A stretch of 6,776 bases of DNA from assembly GCA_021826565.1 (NCBI GenBank), contig JAKAZJ010000107.1, forward strand, positions 1 to 6,776, in the 5' to 3' direction. The notes beneath the pieces were generated by a model. The model was not told the DNA's origin and searched no databases. It saw nothing but the letters and a program-made list of their open reading frames with translations. Shown piece by piece: positions 1-6,244 of the stretch (positions within the stretch are counted from its first letter, which is position 1; every line of letters begins with the position of its first letter). Both the position numbers and the translations under genes were made by a program. The stretch is from Pseudomonadota bacterium (GTDB taxonomy: Bacteria > Pseudomonadota > Alphaproteobacteria > Acetobacterales > Acetobacteraceae).

Positions 1-232
1 GGCCAATCTGCGCGAAGCCACCACGCGCGTGCTGTCCTCGCTGACCCCACGCGAGGAGCGCGTGCTGCGGATGCGCTTCGGGATCGGCATGAACACCGAC
101 CACACGCTGGAAGAAGTGGGCCAGCAATTCAACGTCACGCGCGAACGTATCCGCCAGATCGAGGCGAAGGCGCTGCGCAAGCTCAAGCACCCGTCGCGGT
201 CGCGCAAGCTGCGCAGCTTCCTCGACGATTGA
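1..232 (+). CDS. rpoD: RNA polymerase sigma factor RpoD, C-terminal part (5' truncated by window edge)
   Basis: This is the last 76 residues of the primary (housekeeping) sigma factor, which directs core RNA polymerase to promoters. The frame is open from base 2 and ends at TGA 230-232; the true start lies left of the window. The visible part is sigma region 4: an [15 protein letters not shown] segment (visible residues 14-28), then the helix-turn-helix of region 4.2 with [18 protein letters not shown] and [11 protein letters not shown] (about residues 36-65), which contacts the -35 element. The terminal [10 protein letters not shown] is the usual RpoD ending, so the 3' end is intact. Family assignment is near certain. 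The [21 protein letters not shown] wording is typical of alphaproteobacterial RpoD (recall, not a search). A 142-base gap separates it from the GNAT gene on the same strand. Confidence 0.97.
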   Translation, partial: ANLREATTRVLSSLTPREERVLRMRFGIGMNTDHTLEEVGQQFNVTRERIRQIEAKALRKLKHPSRSRKLRSFLDD

Positions 233-288
233 TGCGGGACAGAACAGGCAAGGCCACGAGGTGCTTCGCCCTGGCCGCCCCCCCGCCC

Positions 289-309
289 GGAACCAAAGAG
301 AAAGGTTCC
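289..309. repeat. Small perfect inverted repeat downstream of rpoD
   Basis: GGAACC (289-294) and GGTTCC (304-309) form a perfect 6-bp stem around a 9-base A/G-rich loop. It lies 57 bases after the rpoD stop. No T-run follows, so it is not a canonical intrinsic terminator; it could be a transcript-end or RNA-stability hairpin, or a remnant of a dispersed intergenic repeat. Function unknown. Confidence 0.4.
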
Positions 310-316
310 AACGGAC

Positions 317-342
317 CGCCCCTGGGGGTGGGTCAGGGGGCG
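317..342. repeat. G/C-rich inverted repeat with G-runs in rpoD-GNAT intergenic region
   Basis: CGCCCC (317-322) pairs with GGGGCG (337-342) across a 14-base G-rich loop. The loop side carries runs of five, three and five G (324-328, 330-332, 336-340). Together with the 289-309 hairpin it fills most of the 142-base gap (233-374), in which no gene or convincing -35/-10 promoter is seen. It may be a weak terminator-like structure or a degenerate intergenic repeat; no T-tract supports the first option. Confidence 0.3.
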
Positions 343-374
343 ACGCCCGTCGGTGTTCTGTTCCGGCAAACGTC

Positions 375-932
375 ATGACCACCACCACCCGCGTCGGCGT
401 AACGGTCACGTTCCTGCGCATGGACCGCGCACCTGCCGAACCCGCGCCCGCCTTGCCGGTTGGCTGCCAGGTGGTGCGCGCCGAGACCTGCTCCGTCCCG
501 TTCTATCGCTATCTCTACAACACCGTCGGCGCCGACTACGTCTGGTGGCTGCGTCGGACCTTGCCGGACGGCGATATCGCGGCACTCCTCGGCGATCCGT
601 TGGTGTCGATCCACGTGCTGTATCGCCGCGGCGAGCCGGCCGGGTTCTACGAGCTCGATGCCCGCTACTGGCCTGACATCAACCTCAGTTATTTCGGCCT
701 GCTCCCCTGGGCGGTCGGCAGCGGCGTGGGTTACGCCCTGCTGCGCCAGGCGGTGGACGCGGTGTGGCGCCAGGGCGCGCGCGGCATGACCGTCAATACC
801 TGCACCGCCGATCACCCGCGCGCGCTGCCCAACTACCAGCGCGCCGGGTTTCGCACGCTGCGTCAGGTGCGCGAGGTGTGGGATGTGCCGACAAACCTGG
901 GTCTGGTCATTCCGGACCGGCTGCGTCTGTAA
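375..932 (+). CDS. GNAT family N-acetyltransferase
   Basis: A 185-residue acyl-CoA-dependent acetyltransferase of the GNAT fold; substrate unknown. Visible features are a family-typical VTFLRM start (residues 11-16), SVPFYRYLYNTVG (40-52), a central strand ending in AGFYELD (89-95), LSYFGLLP (104-111), the acetyl-CoA pyrophosphate-binding loop AVGSGVGYALL (113-123) and the C-terminal NTCTADHPRALPNYQRAGF (141-159). This last block is characteristic of a small soluble proteobacterial subfamily. The start at ATG 375 is chosen because homology-like sequence begins about residue 8. ATG 420 is possible but would cut VTVTFLR, and the frame upstream to 261 is low-complexity intergenic sequence. No good Shine-Dalgarno site is visible. 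It follows rpoD but may have its own promoter. Its last 26 bases overlap the convergent dehydratase gene. Confidence 0.9.
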   Translation: MTTTTRVGVTVTFLRMDRAPAEPAPALPVGCQVVRAETCSVPFYRYLYNTVGADYVWWLRRTLPDGDIAALLGDPLVSIHVLYRRGEPAGFYELDARYWPDINLSYFGLLPWAVGSGVGYALLRQAVDAVWRQGARGMTVNTCTADHPRALPNYQRAGFRTLRQVREVWDVPTNLGLVIPDRLRL

Positions 933-1338
933 CAATGGTACCCTGCCCGGCGACGAGCAGCCGCCCGTCCGCCGCCCGAACCCAGAAATCGTAGATCATT
1001 CCGCGCGGATCAGACAGTCTTACCCGCGCACGCACCGCCAAAGCGCCGAACGCCGCCACGTCCAGCCGCGGCACGAACAACGCGATGCGCCGCAATCCCG
1101 CGATCACCCCAGGCGCCGCATCCGCGGTCAGGGCGCCATGCAGCGCCGCGGCCTGCATCCCGTATTCCACCCCGGTCACGGCTCCCAGCCGTCCCTCGGC
1201 CCGCAGCGGGTTCGCCGGATCCAGATGCGACACCGCGCGGCACCGGATTTCGCGCCCGTCCCAGCGCAGCGCCGCCGCGAGCAGGCACATCGCGCCTTGC
1301 TGCGGGATCAGCGCCCGGATGCGCGCGGTGCCGAGCAT
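907..1338 (-). CDS. ApeP-like 3-hydroxyacyl-ACP dehydratase (hotdog fold), catalytic His replaced by Gln
   Basis: A 143-residue single-hotdog protein resembling the ApeP/COG4706 dehydratases of aryl-polyene-type clusters, which remove water from 3-hydroxyacyl-ACP in polyene chain synthesis. Family signatures are IPQQGAMCLL (11-20), SHLDPANPLRAEGRL (37-51) and GVEYGMQAAALHGAL (56-70), the central helix with Glu58 and Gln62. The first motif normally reads IPHxGxMCLLD; here His is Gln13 and the final Asp is Ala21, so dehydratase activity may be lost or shared with a partner. In characterised APE systems two dehydratases (ApeI and ApeP) form a heterocomplex, so a structural role is possible. Start ATG 1338 has GGAG 8 bases upstream (1347-1350) and lies 31 bases inside the preceding gene, implying coupling. 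It is the last gene of the operon; its TGA lies inside the convergent GNAT gene. Confidence 0.88.
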   Translation of the reverse strand: MLGTARIRALIPQQGAMCLLAAALRWDGREIRCRAVSHLDPANPLRAEGRLGAVTGVEYGMQAAALHGALTADAAPGVIAGLRRIALFVPRLDVAAFGALAVRARVRLSDPRGMIYDFWVRAADGRLLVAGQGTIVTDAAGPE

Positions 1339-2126
1339 GGCTGTAGCTCCATCGTGACCTGCCCGCCGAACAGCCGCAGCGCCAGGGATGCGGTCTCGCG
1401 CCGCGCCAGCGCCTCCAGCAGCCGCAGGCCGCGGCCGGCCGGATTGGCCGCGGCGATTTCGCGCAACGGCGGCGCAAGCGGCAGCTCCGCCGTGGGATCG
1501 AGCGGCGTTGCGCGATAGTCCAGCCGCAGCGTCGCCAGCCCATCCCCGGGCGGCCCCAACACCAAGCCCAGACCGCACGCGAAGCGGGTCGGCCGCAGCG
1601 CCGCCAGCGGCACCGGCAGCGGCAGATCATAAACGACCAGCAGGACCGTTGCCCCGTCCGCCGCGACCTCGGACGCCACTCGCAACAGCGCCGCGGCCAG
1701 GCTTCCGTCATGCCCGGTCAGGCTGGTCACGGGGGCGGCGGATCGCGCGGCGATGCTCCAGTATCCTGCCGCGGCGTTGTGCACCGAGTTGTGGAACTGC
1801 GTGGGCGAGACCGACGGGTCCGGCCCGGCCAGGGTTTCCAGCAGCGCGCCCACCACCGCCCCGTCGCCGTTGGCGCTGGCGAACACCCCCGGGATCGCTC
1901 CCGGCGCGATGCCGGCGGAGGTGGACGCTTCGGCCGCCACCGTCAGCGCCAGGCGCACCGACGCCGCGGCCCGCCGTCGCTCATTCGCGGCGAGCAGGGT
2001 CGGCGCCGGAAGCGGCGGTTCGGCGAACACGAACGGGGCCGACCCCGCCAGCACCGGTCGCGCCGCCTCCCATCCCGGCAGGCCCGGCATCCACACGCTC
2101 ACGCCCAGGATCGCCGCCTCGATCAC
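1308..2126 (-). CDS. Beta-ketoacyl synthase-like chain length factor (KS N-terminal-like domain, no active-site Cys)
   Basis: A 272-residue shortened KS homologue of the type annotated as beta-ketoacyl synthase chain length factor (Pfam PF13723-like), about two thirds the length of a true KS. Visible are GVSVWMPGLPGWEAARPVL (8-26), PPLPAPTLLAANERRRA (37-53), a GVFASANGDG strand-turn (80-89) and SPTQFHNSVHNAAAGYWSIA (107-126). The region equivalent to the KS nucleophile elbow reads VTSLTGHDGSL (133-143): aligned by eye to VSTACASSARA in the neighbouring KS, Thr137 sits where Cys should be. No HGTGT or GHTLGAAG histidine motifs are present. It is therefore expected to pair with the adjacent KS and set chain length, as in the ApeO:ApeC complex, and not to condense. 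The start is GTG 2126, overlapping the KS stop by 4 bases (GTGA); the open frame upstream to 2723 is a shadow of the KS gene. Confidence 0.88.
   Translation of the reverse strand: MIEAAILGVSVWMPGLPGWEAARPVLAGSAPFVFAEPPLPAPTLLAANERRRAAASVRLALTVAAEASTSAGIAPGAIPGVFASANGDGAVVGALLETLAGPDPSVSPTQFHNSVHNAAAGYWSIAARSAAPVTSLTGHDGSLAAALLRVASEVAADGATVLLVVYDLPLPVPLAALRPTRFACGLGLVLGPPGDGLATLRLDYRATPLDPTAELPLAPPLREIAAANPAGRGLRLLEALARRETASLALRLFGGQVTMELQPCSAPRASGR
1347..1350 (-). promoter_or_regulatory. Ribosome binding site deciding the dehydratase start
   Basis: GGAG on the - strand is eight bases before ATG 1338, inside the 3' end of the CLF-like gene. It supports this start and means the last two genes overlap by 31 bases. 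Confidence 0.55.
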
Positions 2127-3304
2127 GCCGCACCCAGGACCAGGCTGCAATTGATCCCGCCGAAGCCGAAGGAGTTGCTCAGGACGTGCCGCACCGGGCG
2201 GGATTCGTGCGCCACCAGGATGTGCGCGCCCAGCGCCGGGTCGGGCGCGTCCAGGAACAGGCCGCCCGGCAGCAATCCGTGGGTGATGCACAAGGCGGAA
2301 ATCGCGGCCTCCACGATCCCCGCCGCTCCCAGCGTGTGGCCGGAATAACCCTTGGTGGAACTGCACGGCGTCCCGGGGCCGAATACCGACAGCATCGCGG
2401 CGTCCTCCATGGCATCGTTGGCTGGCGTGCCGGTGCCGTGCAGGTTCACGTAGTCGATGGCCTCGGGCGCCAGGCCGGCGGCATCGAGCGCGGCGTGCAT
2501 CGCCGCCGCTGCGCCGGCACCGTCCGGGCGTGGCGCGGACATATGGTAGCCGTCGCTGCTGGCTCCGGCGCCGAGCAACGCCACGCCCGCGCCCTGGCGT
2601 TCCAACAAGGTGAAGCCCGCCGCCTCGCCGATCGACAACCCGGCGCGATCGGCGGCGCCGGGCCGGCAGGGGACGGGCGAGATCAGTTCCAGCGCGGCGA
2701 ATCCCCGCAACGTCATCCGGCACAGGCTGTCCGCGCCGCCCACCACCGCGGCGTCCGCCAGGCCTGCCGCAATCAGCCGTTCCGCGTCGGCGAAGGCCCG
2801 CGCGGACGAGGCGCAGGCGGTGGAGACGACGAAGGCGGGGCCATCGAGCGCCAGCGCCGCGGCGACGAATTGGGCTAGCGCCGCCATGTCATGCGTATGA
2901 TCGTAATCGAACCATTCCGGCAGCGTGCCGGAGGCGGGATCGCGCGCGCGATAGGCGTCTTCGGCGGAGAGAATGCCTGAGGTGCTGGTGCCGACCACCA
3001 CCGCGATCCGTCCGGCGCCATACCTGCCCCGGGCGCGGGCGACGGCATCGGCAAATCCATCGGTACGCAGGGCCAGGTCGGCCAGGCGATGGGTGCGGCA
3101 GTCGAAGCGGGCCAGGGCGGCGGGCAGGCGATGGTCCTCGATGCCCGCCACGCGGCCGATATGACCGGCGCGCAGCTCCAGAAAATCGCAGGGACGCAGG
3201 CCGGAGCGGCGGCCGAGCAGCGACTCCCAGGTCGCCGCGAGCCCCGCGCCCATGGCGCTGACCAAGGTGGTGGCGGTCAGGAACAGCGGCAAGCGGCGTG
3301 GCAT
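2123..3304 (-). CDS. Beta-ketoacyl-ACP synthase (FabF/FabB-like, ApeO-type)
   Basis: A full-length 393-residue condensing enzyme of the thiolase fold, joining malonyl-ACP units to an acyl-ACP chain in the cytoplasm. The complete Cys-His-His triad is visible: Cys164 in VVSTACASSARAF (159-171), His289 in NLHGTGTPANDAMED (287-301) and His323 in SSTKGYSGHTLGAAGIVEA (315-333), with the conserved Lys318. The C-terminal glycine-rich NSFGFGGINCSLVL (377-390) is also present. The N-terminus LTATTLVSAMGAG (9-21) and RRSGLRPCDFLE (32-43) are typical of aryl-polyene-cluster KS proteins. ATG 3304 overlaps the exporter stop by one base (TGATG) and has no clear Shine-Dalgarno, which fits translational coupling. 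With the following CLF-like gene it probably forms a heterodimer. Exact product and chain length cannot be read from sequence. Confidence 0.94.
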   Translation of the reverse strand: MPRRLPLFLTATTLVSAMGAGLAATWESLLGRRSGLRPCDFLELRAGHIGRVAGIEDHRLPAALARFDCRTHRLADLALRTDGFADAVARARGRYGAGRIAVVVGTSTSGILSAEDAYRARDPASGTLPEWFDYDHTHDMAALAQFVAAALALDGPAFVVSTACASSARAFADAERLIAAGLADAAVVGGADSLCRMTLRGFAALELISPVPCRPGAADRAGLSIGEAAGFTLLERQGAGVALLGAGASSDGYHMSAPRPDGAGAAAAMHAALDAAGLAPEAIDYVNLHGTGTPANDAMEDAAMLSVFGPGTPCSSTKGYSGHTLGAAGIVEAAISALCITHGLLPGGLFLDAPDPALGAHILVAHESRPVRHVLSNSFGFGGINCSLVLGAA

Positions 3305-5655
3305 CAGTCGGGGTGGTCTCCAGTGGCGGTTTGGTCGGTTGCGCCCGGCAGCGGCCCGGCGAACAGGAACCCCGTTATCATGGCCGCCGCCGCGCCGATG
3401 ACAACCGTCAGCCCGATCTGGCGCAACAGCGGCGTGCGCGCCGTCGCCAGCAGCCCGAAGGTCAGCAACGTCATCGCGTTGCAGACCACCAGGGTGCGCA
3501 AGGTTCGCGCGCGCTCTTCGGCATCGATCTGCGTACGCGCGAAGAACAAGGCGTAGTCGATCCCTACCCCCGCGGCCAGTTGCAGTGCGACCACCTGCAG
3601 CAACGACACCCGAACCTCAAGCACGGTCAGCGCCGCTGCGGCTACCACCAGCGCCGCCACCACCGCGCCGGCGACCCGGGCCACGCGCAACGGATCGCGC
3701 AATCCCACGAACAGCAGCGCCAGCGCCGCCAGCCCGCCCCAGGCCAGACGCCGCAGCGCCGCGGCAGTGGCCCCCGTCATCAGCCGTGCCGCCTCGGTTG
3801 CCACGTCCACATACAGAACGCCCGCGCGACGCAGGGCCGCCGCCACCTGCGCCGGGTGCTGTACCCCCGAAGGCGCGATCAGCCCGTACCATCGCCCGCC
3901 GCGTTCCAGCAGCAGCGGCGCCAGCCGCGCCGCCAGTACCGGGTCTCGCACATCTCCCAGCGTCACCGGCCGCGCCGTCCGCGCCGCCGCTACATCGGCC
4001 AGGAACGGAGCGAAGGCGTCGGCGCGGAACCCCAGCCCGGCCGTCGCCGCCGCCATGCGCCGCGCCAGCACGTCCGGCGTCGGCAGCGCGGCCTGCCGGG
4101 CCCGTTGCGTGGCCGCACTCGGCAGCAGCCGGGCCGCATCGTCCGCGCCCGAGATGGCGCCGGTCGCGCGCAGCCGGGCCAGCACCGGCGCCACCGCCGC
4201 CTCGGCGCGTAGCACCGCCTCGGCCGAATTGCCGCGCACCAGTCCCAGCTGCCCCGCATCCGGTGCGCCCACCTCCGCGCGCAATGCGCTATCCGCCGCC
4301 AGGACCGAGGCGGGCACGGGGCTCAGCGCCGCCAGGTCCCGTGCGAAGCGCGGCCCGCCGGACACGCCGAGGAACACGCCACACGCCGCCACGACCGCCA
4401 CCCCGCCCCAGCGGAACCGGCGCCAGCGTTCCACCCCAAGCAGCCCCCCGGTATCCCCGAATCCCACCGGCGCCAGCCGCGCCGCGACCACCAGCGGCGG
4501 CAACAGCACCCAGGTGACCACCGCCGCCACCCCCAGCCCCGCGACCGCGATCAGCCCCAGGGCGGCGATTGCCGGCAGGCCCGCGAACACCATGCCCGAC
4601 AGGCCCAGCAACGCGCTTGCCACCGCCAGCGCGAAGGTCGGGCCGATACGGCGCAACGTCCCGGCCGGGGTCTCATTCTGCTTGCGATGGCCGATGAACA
4701 GCACCGGGTAATCGACGCTCACGCCCAGCATGGTCATGCCGAACCCGAACGCCATCCCCTGCACCGACCCGCTCCAGGCTTGGGCCAGCGCCGTGGCCCC
4801 CGCCACACCCAGCGTCAGGGGGATCAGGATTGCCGCGATCGCCACCGCCGAGCGGAACCGCCACACCAACAGCGCCGTCACCGCCAATGCCGAGAGGATC
4901 GAAATCCGTAGCACGTCCGCCCGCACGGTCCGCTCGGCCGCTTCGCTCAGCACTGCCGTGCCGCCCAACACCAGCTGCGCCCCGGGTGGCGCGAGCGTGA
5001 CAAAATCGGCCCGGATCGTCGCGATCGCGCGCTGCCCAGCGGTCAGGTCGATGCCGGGGGCGCGGGTCTCGGCCAGGATCAGCGCGCGCGGCGCCGTTGC
5101 GGGCCGCTGGGCGGCGAACCACACGCCGTCCCGAGCGCCGATCCGGCTGCCACCGGTCCAGGCTCGCGCCAGTGCCAGACCGGCCCCGGTCGGGTCGCGC
5201 AGCCCGAACCGCGCCACCAGCGGGGATGCGGCGGACCCAAGACCGGTCAGGACCGCCCGCGCGTCCCGTCGCAACGCTGCCTGCGTGAACGAAGCGGCGT
5301 TGACCGCCGGGGACAGCAGGTAGCGCTGGGCGAACAGGAATCGCGCCCCGGGCGAGTCCAGGACGTCCCCGCTCCCGTTCCGCACCAGGCTGAACTGGCC
5401 CGAGGCGGCCAGCCGGGCCGTCAGCGCCCGGCTCAGCGCGGCCAGGCGCGACGCGGGCACGCCCTGCAAGCCGATCAGCACCAATCGGTTGGCGGCGCCG
5501 CTTTGCAACTCGCGCAGCATGAAGCGGGAAGCCGGTGTTTGCGCGCGCGGCAACAGATCGGCCAGGTCGGTGCGGAAGCGCGCTGCCCGCAGCGCCGCCC
5601 CCGCCAGGATCAGCGCCAGCGCCAGCGCCGCCAGAACCGGCCAGACGCGCCTCAT
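3304..5655 (-). CDS. MMPL/RND-family lipid exporter, 12 TM
   Basis: A 783-residue inner-membrane transporter of the MMPL branch of the RND superfamily, as found in aryl-polyene-type clusters, where it is thought to move the lipid product. Two repeated halves are visible: TM1 about 5-25, first periplasmic domain 26-247 starting with FRTDLADLLP (27-36), TM2-6 about 249-392, TM7 about 415-432, second periplasmic domain 433-636 starting with FARDLAALSP (437-446), and TM8-12 about 637-768. The paired Asp-Tyr motifs of the proton relay are intact: GVSVDYPVLF (311-320, Asp315/Tyr316) in TM4 and GVGIDYALFF (696-705, Asp700/Tyr701) in TM10. The start at ATG 5655 gives MRRVWPVLAAL; it lies 10 bases after the lolA-like stop. 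A second ATG at 5669, within a direct repeat, is out of frame. The transported substrate is inferred from context only. Confidence 0.93.
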   Translation of the reverse strand: MRRVWPVLAALALALILAGAALRAARFRTDLADLLPRAQTPASRFMLRELQSGAANRLVLIGLQGVPASRLAALSRALTARLAASGQFSLVRNGSGDVLDSPGARFLFAQRYLLSPAVNAASFTQAALRRDARAVLTGLGSAASPLVARFGLRDPTGAGLALARAWTGGSRIGARDGVWFAAQRPATAPRALILAETRAPGIDLTAGQRAIATIRADFVTLAPPGAQLVLGGTAVLSEAAERTVRADVLRISILSALAVTALLVWRFRSAVAIAAILIPLTLGVAGATALAQAWSGSVQGMAFGFGMTMLGVSVDYPVLFIGHRKQNETPAGTLRRIGPTFALAVASALLGLSGMVFAGLPAIAALGLIAVAGLGVAAVVTWVLLPPLVVAARLAPVGFGDTGGLLGVERWRRFRWGGVAVVAACGVFLGVSGGPRFARDLAALSPVPASVLAADSALRAEVGAPDAGQLGLVRGNSAEAVLRAEAAVAPVLARLRATGAISGADDAARLLPSAATQRARQAALPTPDVLARRMAAATAGLGFRADAFAPFLADVAAARTARPVTLGDVRDPVLAARLAPLLLERGGRWYGLIAPSGVQHPAQVAAALRRAGVLYVDVATEAARLMTGATAAALRRLAWGGLAALALLFVGLRDPLRVARVAGAVVAALVVAAAALTVLEVRVSLLQVVALQLAAGVGIDYALFFARTQIDAEERARTLRTLVVCNAMTLLTFGLLATARTPLLRQIGLTVVIGAAAAMITGFLFAGPLPGATDQTATGDHPD

Positions 5656-5669
5656 CGACCGCGCCTCAT
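5646..5669 (-). repeat. 10-bp direct repeat duplicating the exporter start region; five-codon mini-ORF
   Basis: On the - strand ATGAGGCGCG occurs twice (5669-5660 and 5655-5646), separated by GTCG. The first copy overlaps the TGA of the lolA-like gene as ATGA, but reads only Met-Arg-Arg-Gly-Arg before TGA at 5654-5652. That TGA in turn overlaps the ATG of the exporter (ATGA). The arrangement would let ribosomes step from lolA through the mini-ORF to the exporter. The repeat itself is seen directly; the coupling role is inference. Confidence 0.6.
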
Positions 5670-6244
5670 GGAGCGAACTGGATGGTCATCACGCTACGGT
5701 CCCCATTGGCGGCCACGGTCCGCATCGCCGCCACGGTCCCGCCGCTTCCGGTGATCGTGACGCGCGCGACCAACCGGGCCAGCGCCGCATCGCGCGGGGT
5801 CAACACCAGGATCCAGGCGGCGGCGGTACCCTTCATCCGCGCATGATACCAGTGTCGCAGCAGTGCCAGGTTGCCCGACAGGGTCCCCAGAATGGCCGCT
5901 ACCAGCCCGCCGATCGCTGGCTCCTGCGTCAGATCGATGCGCCGCGCTGGGCCGCCGTCCAGGCGTAGCGACAGCCGCGCCCCGTGGACCGAGAGCACCT
6001 CGGACCGGGGCCAGTCGGTGACCTTGTCGAACCGGTCCGGCCGGTCATAGCCCAACCGGCCCGAGCTGCGCAGCGGCGCGGCCAGCGCGGCCAGCGTCTT
6101 CGTCTCGGTGAACAAGGCGCGCCGATGGGGCACCGCAGCCAGGGCCGCCATCACGCGCCCGAGCAACCCCGGCGCCGCGGCTGGCGCGACGAGCGCGGCC
6201 AGCAGCGCGCGCCGCGGCAGCACCGGATCAGCCCGCCCCGGCAT
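5666..6244 (-). CDS. LolA-like outer-membrane lipid/lipoprotein carrier protein
   Basis: A 192-residue periplasmic carrier of the LolA type (COG2834-like) as found next to MMPL exporters in aryl-polyene and related clusters. It would shuttle an acylated molecule between inner and outer membranes. The N-terminus has a signal-peptide pattern: basic PRR (10-12), hydrophobic LLAALVAPAAA (14-24), cleavage probably near 24-28. The mature part shows FTETKTLAALAAPLRSSGRLGY (45-66) followed by PDRFDKVTDWP (69-79), matching the conserved LolA pattern F-x-E-x-K, PL-x-S-x-G, P-x-x-x-x-K-x-T. The start at ATG 6244 is supported by GGAGG (6258-6254) nine bases upstream, inside the acyltransferase gene, which it overlaps by 17 bases. 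A GTG at 6223 is a weaker alternative. The open frame extending to 6583 is a shadow of the acyltransferase. Confidence 0.87.
   Translation of the reverse strand: MPGRADPVLPRRALLAALVAPAAAPGLLGRVMAALAAVPHRRALFTETKTLAALAAPLRSSGRLGYDRPDRFDKVTDWPRSEVLSVHGARLSLRLDGGPARRIDLTQEPAIGGLVAAILGTLSGNLALLRHWYHARMKGTAAAWILVLTPRDAALARLVARVTITGSGGTVAAMRTVAANGDRSVMTIQFAP

Noticed and set aside
289..309. Intrinsic terminator for rpoD
   Set aside because: The stem is only 6 bp and no T-run follows, so I keep it only as an inverted repeat.
324..340. G-quadruplex in the rpoD-GNAT gap
   Set aside because: Only three G-runs of three or more are present; a canonical three-tetrad structure needs four.
261..374. N-terminal extension of the GNAT frame to 261
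   Set aside because: The extra 38 residues are Gly/Pro/Arg-rich and coincide with the intergenic hairpins; family-like sequence begins only after ATG 375.
333..935. - strand open frame of 200 codons antisense to the GNAT gene
   Set aside because: No family motifs; the + strand carries a clear GNAT signature over the same bases.
2127..2723. Upstream extension of the CLF-like frame to 2723
   Set aside because: It is out of frame within the KS gene and reads Arg/Gly-rich; the GTGA junction at 2126 is the natural start, followed at once by family-like sequence.
1388..2878. Long + strand open frame (496 codons) antisense to the KS and CLF genes
   Set aside because: Its translation is Arg/Pro/Ala-rich low complexity with no family motif, and it lies opposite two genes with clear catalytic motifs. 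Long antisense open frames are usual at this GC content.
3298..4212. + strand open frame of 304 codons antisense to the exporter
   Set aside because: Gln/Arg-rich composition with no recognisable domain; it is the complement of the MMPL second half, whose DY motif and TM pattern are unambiguous.
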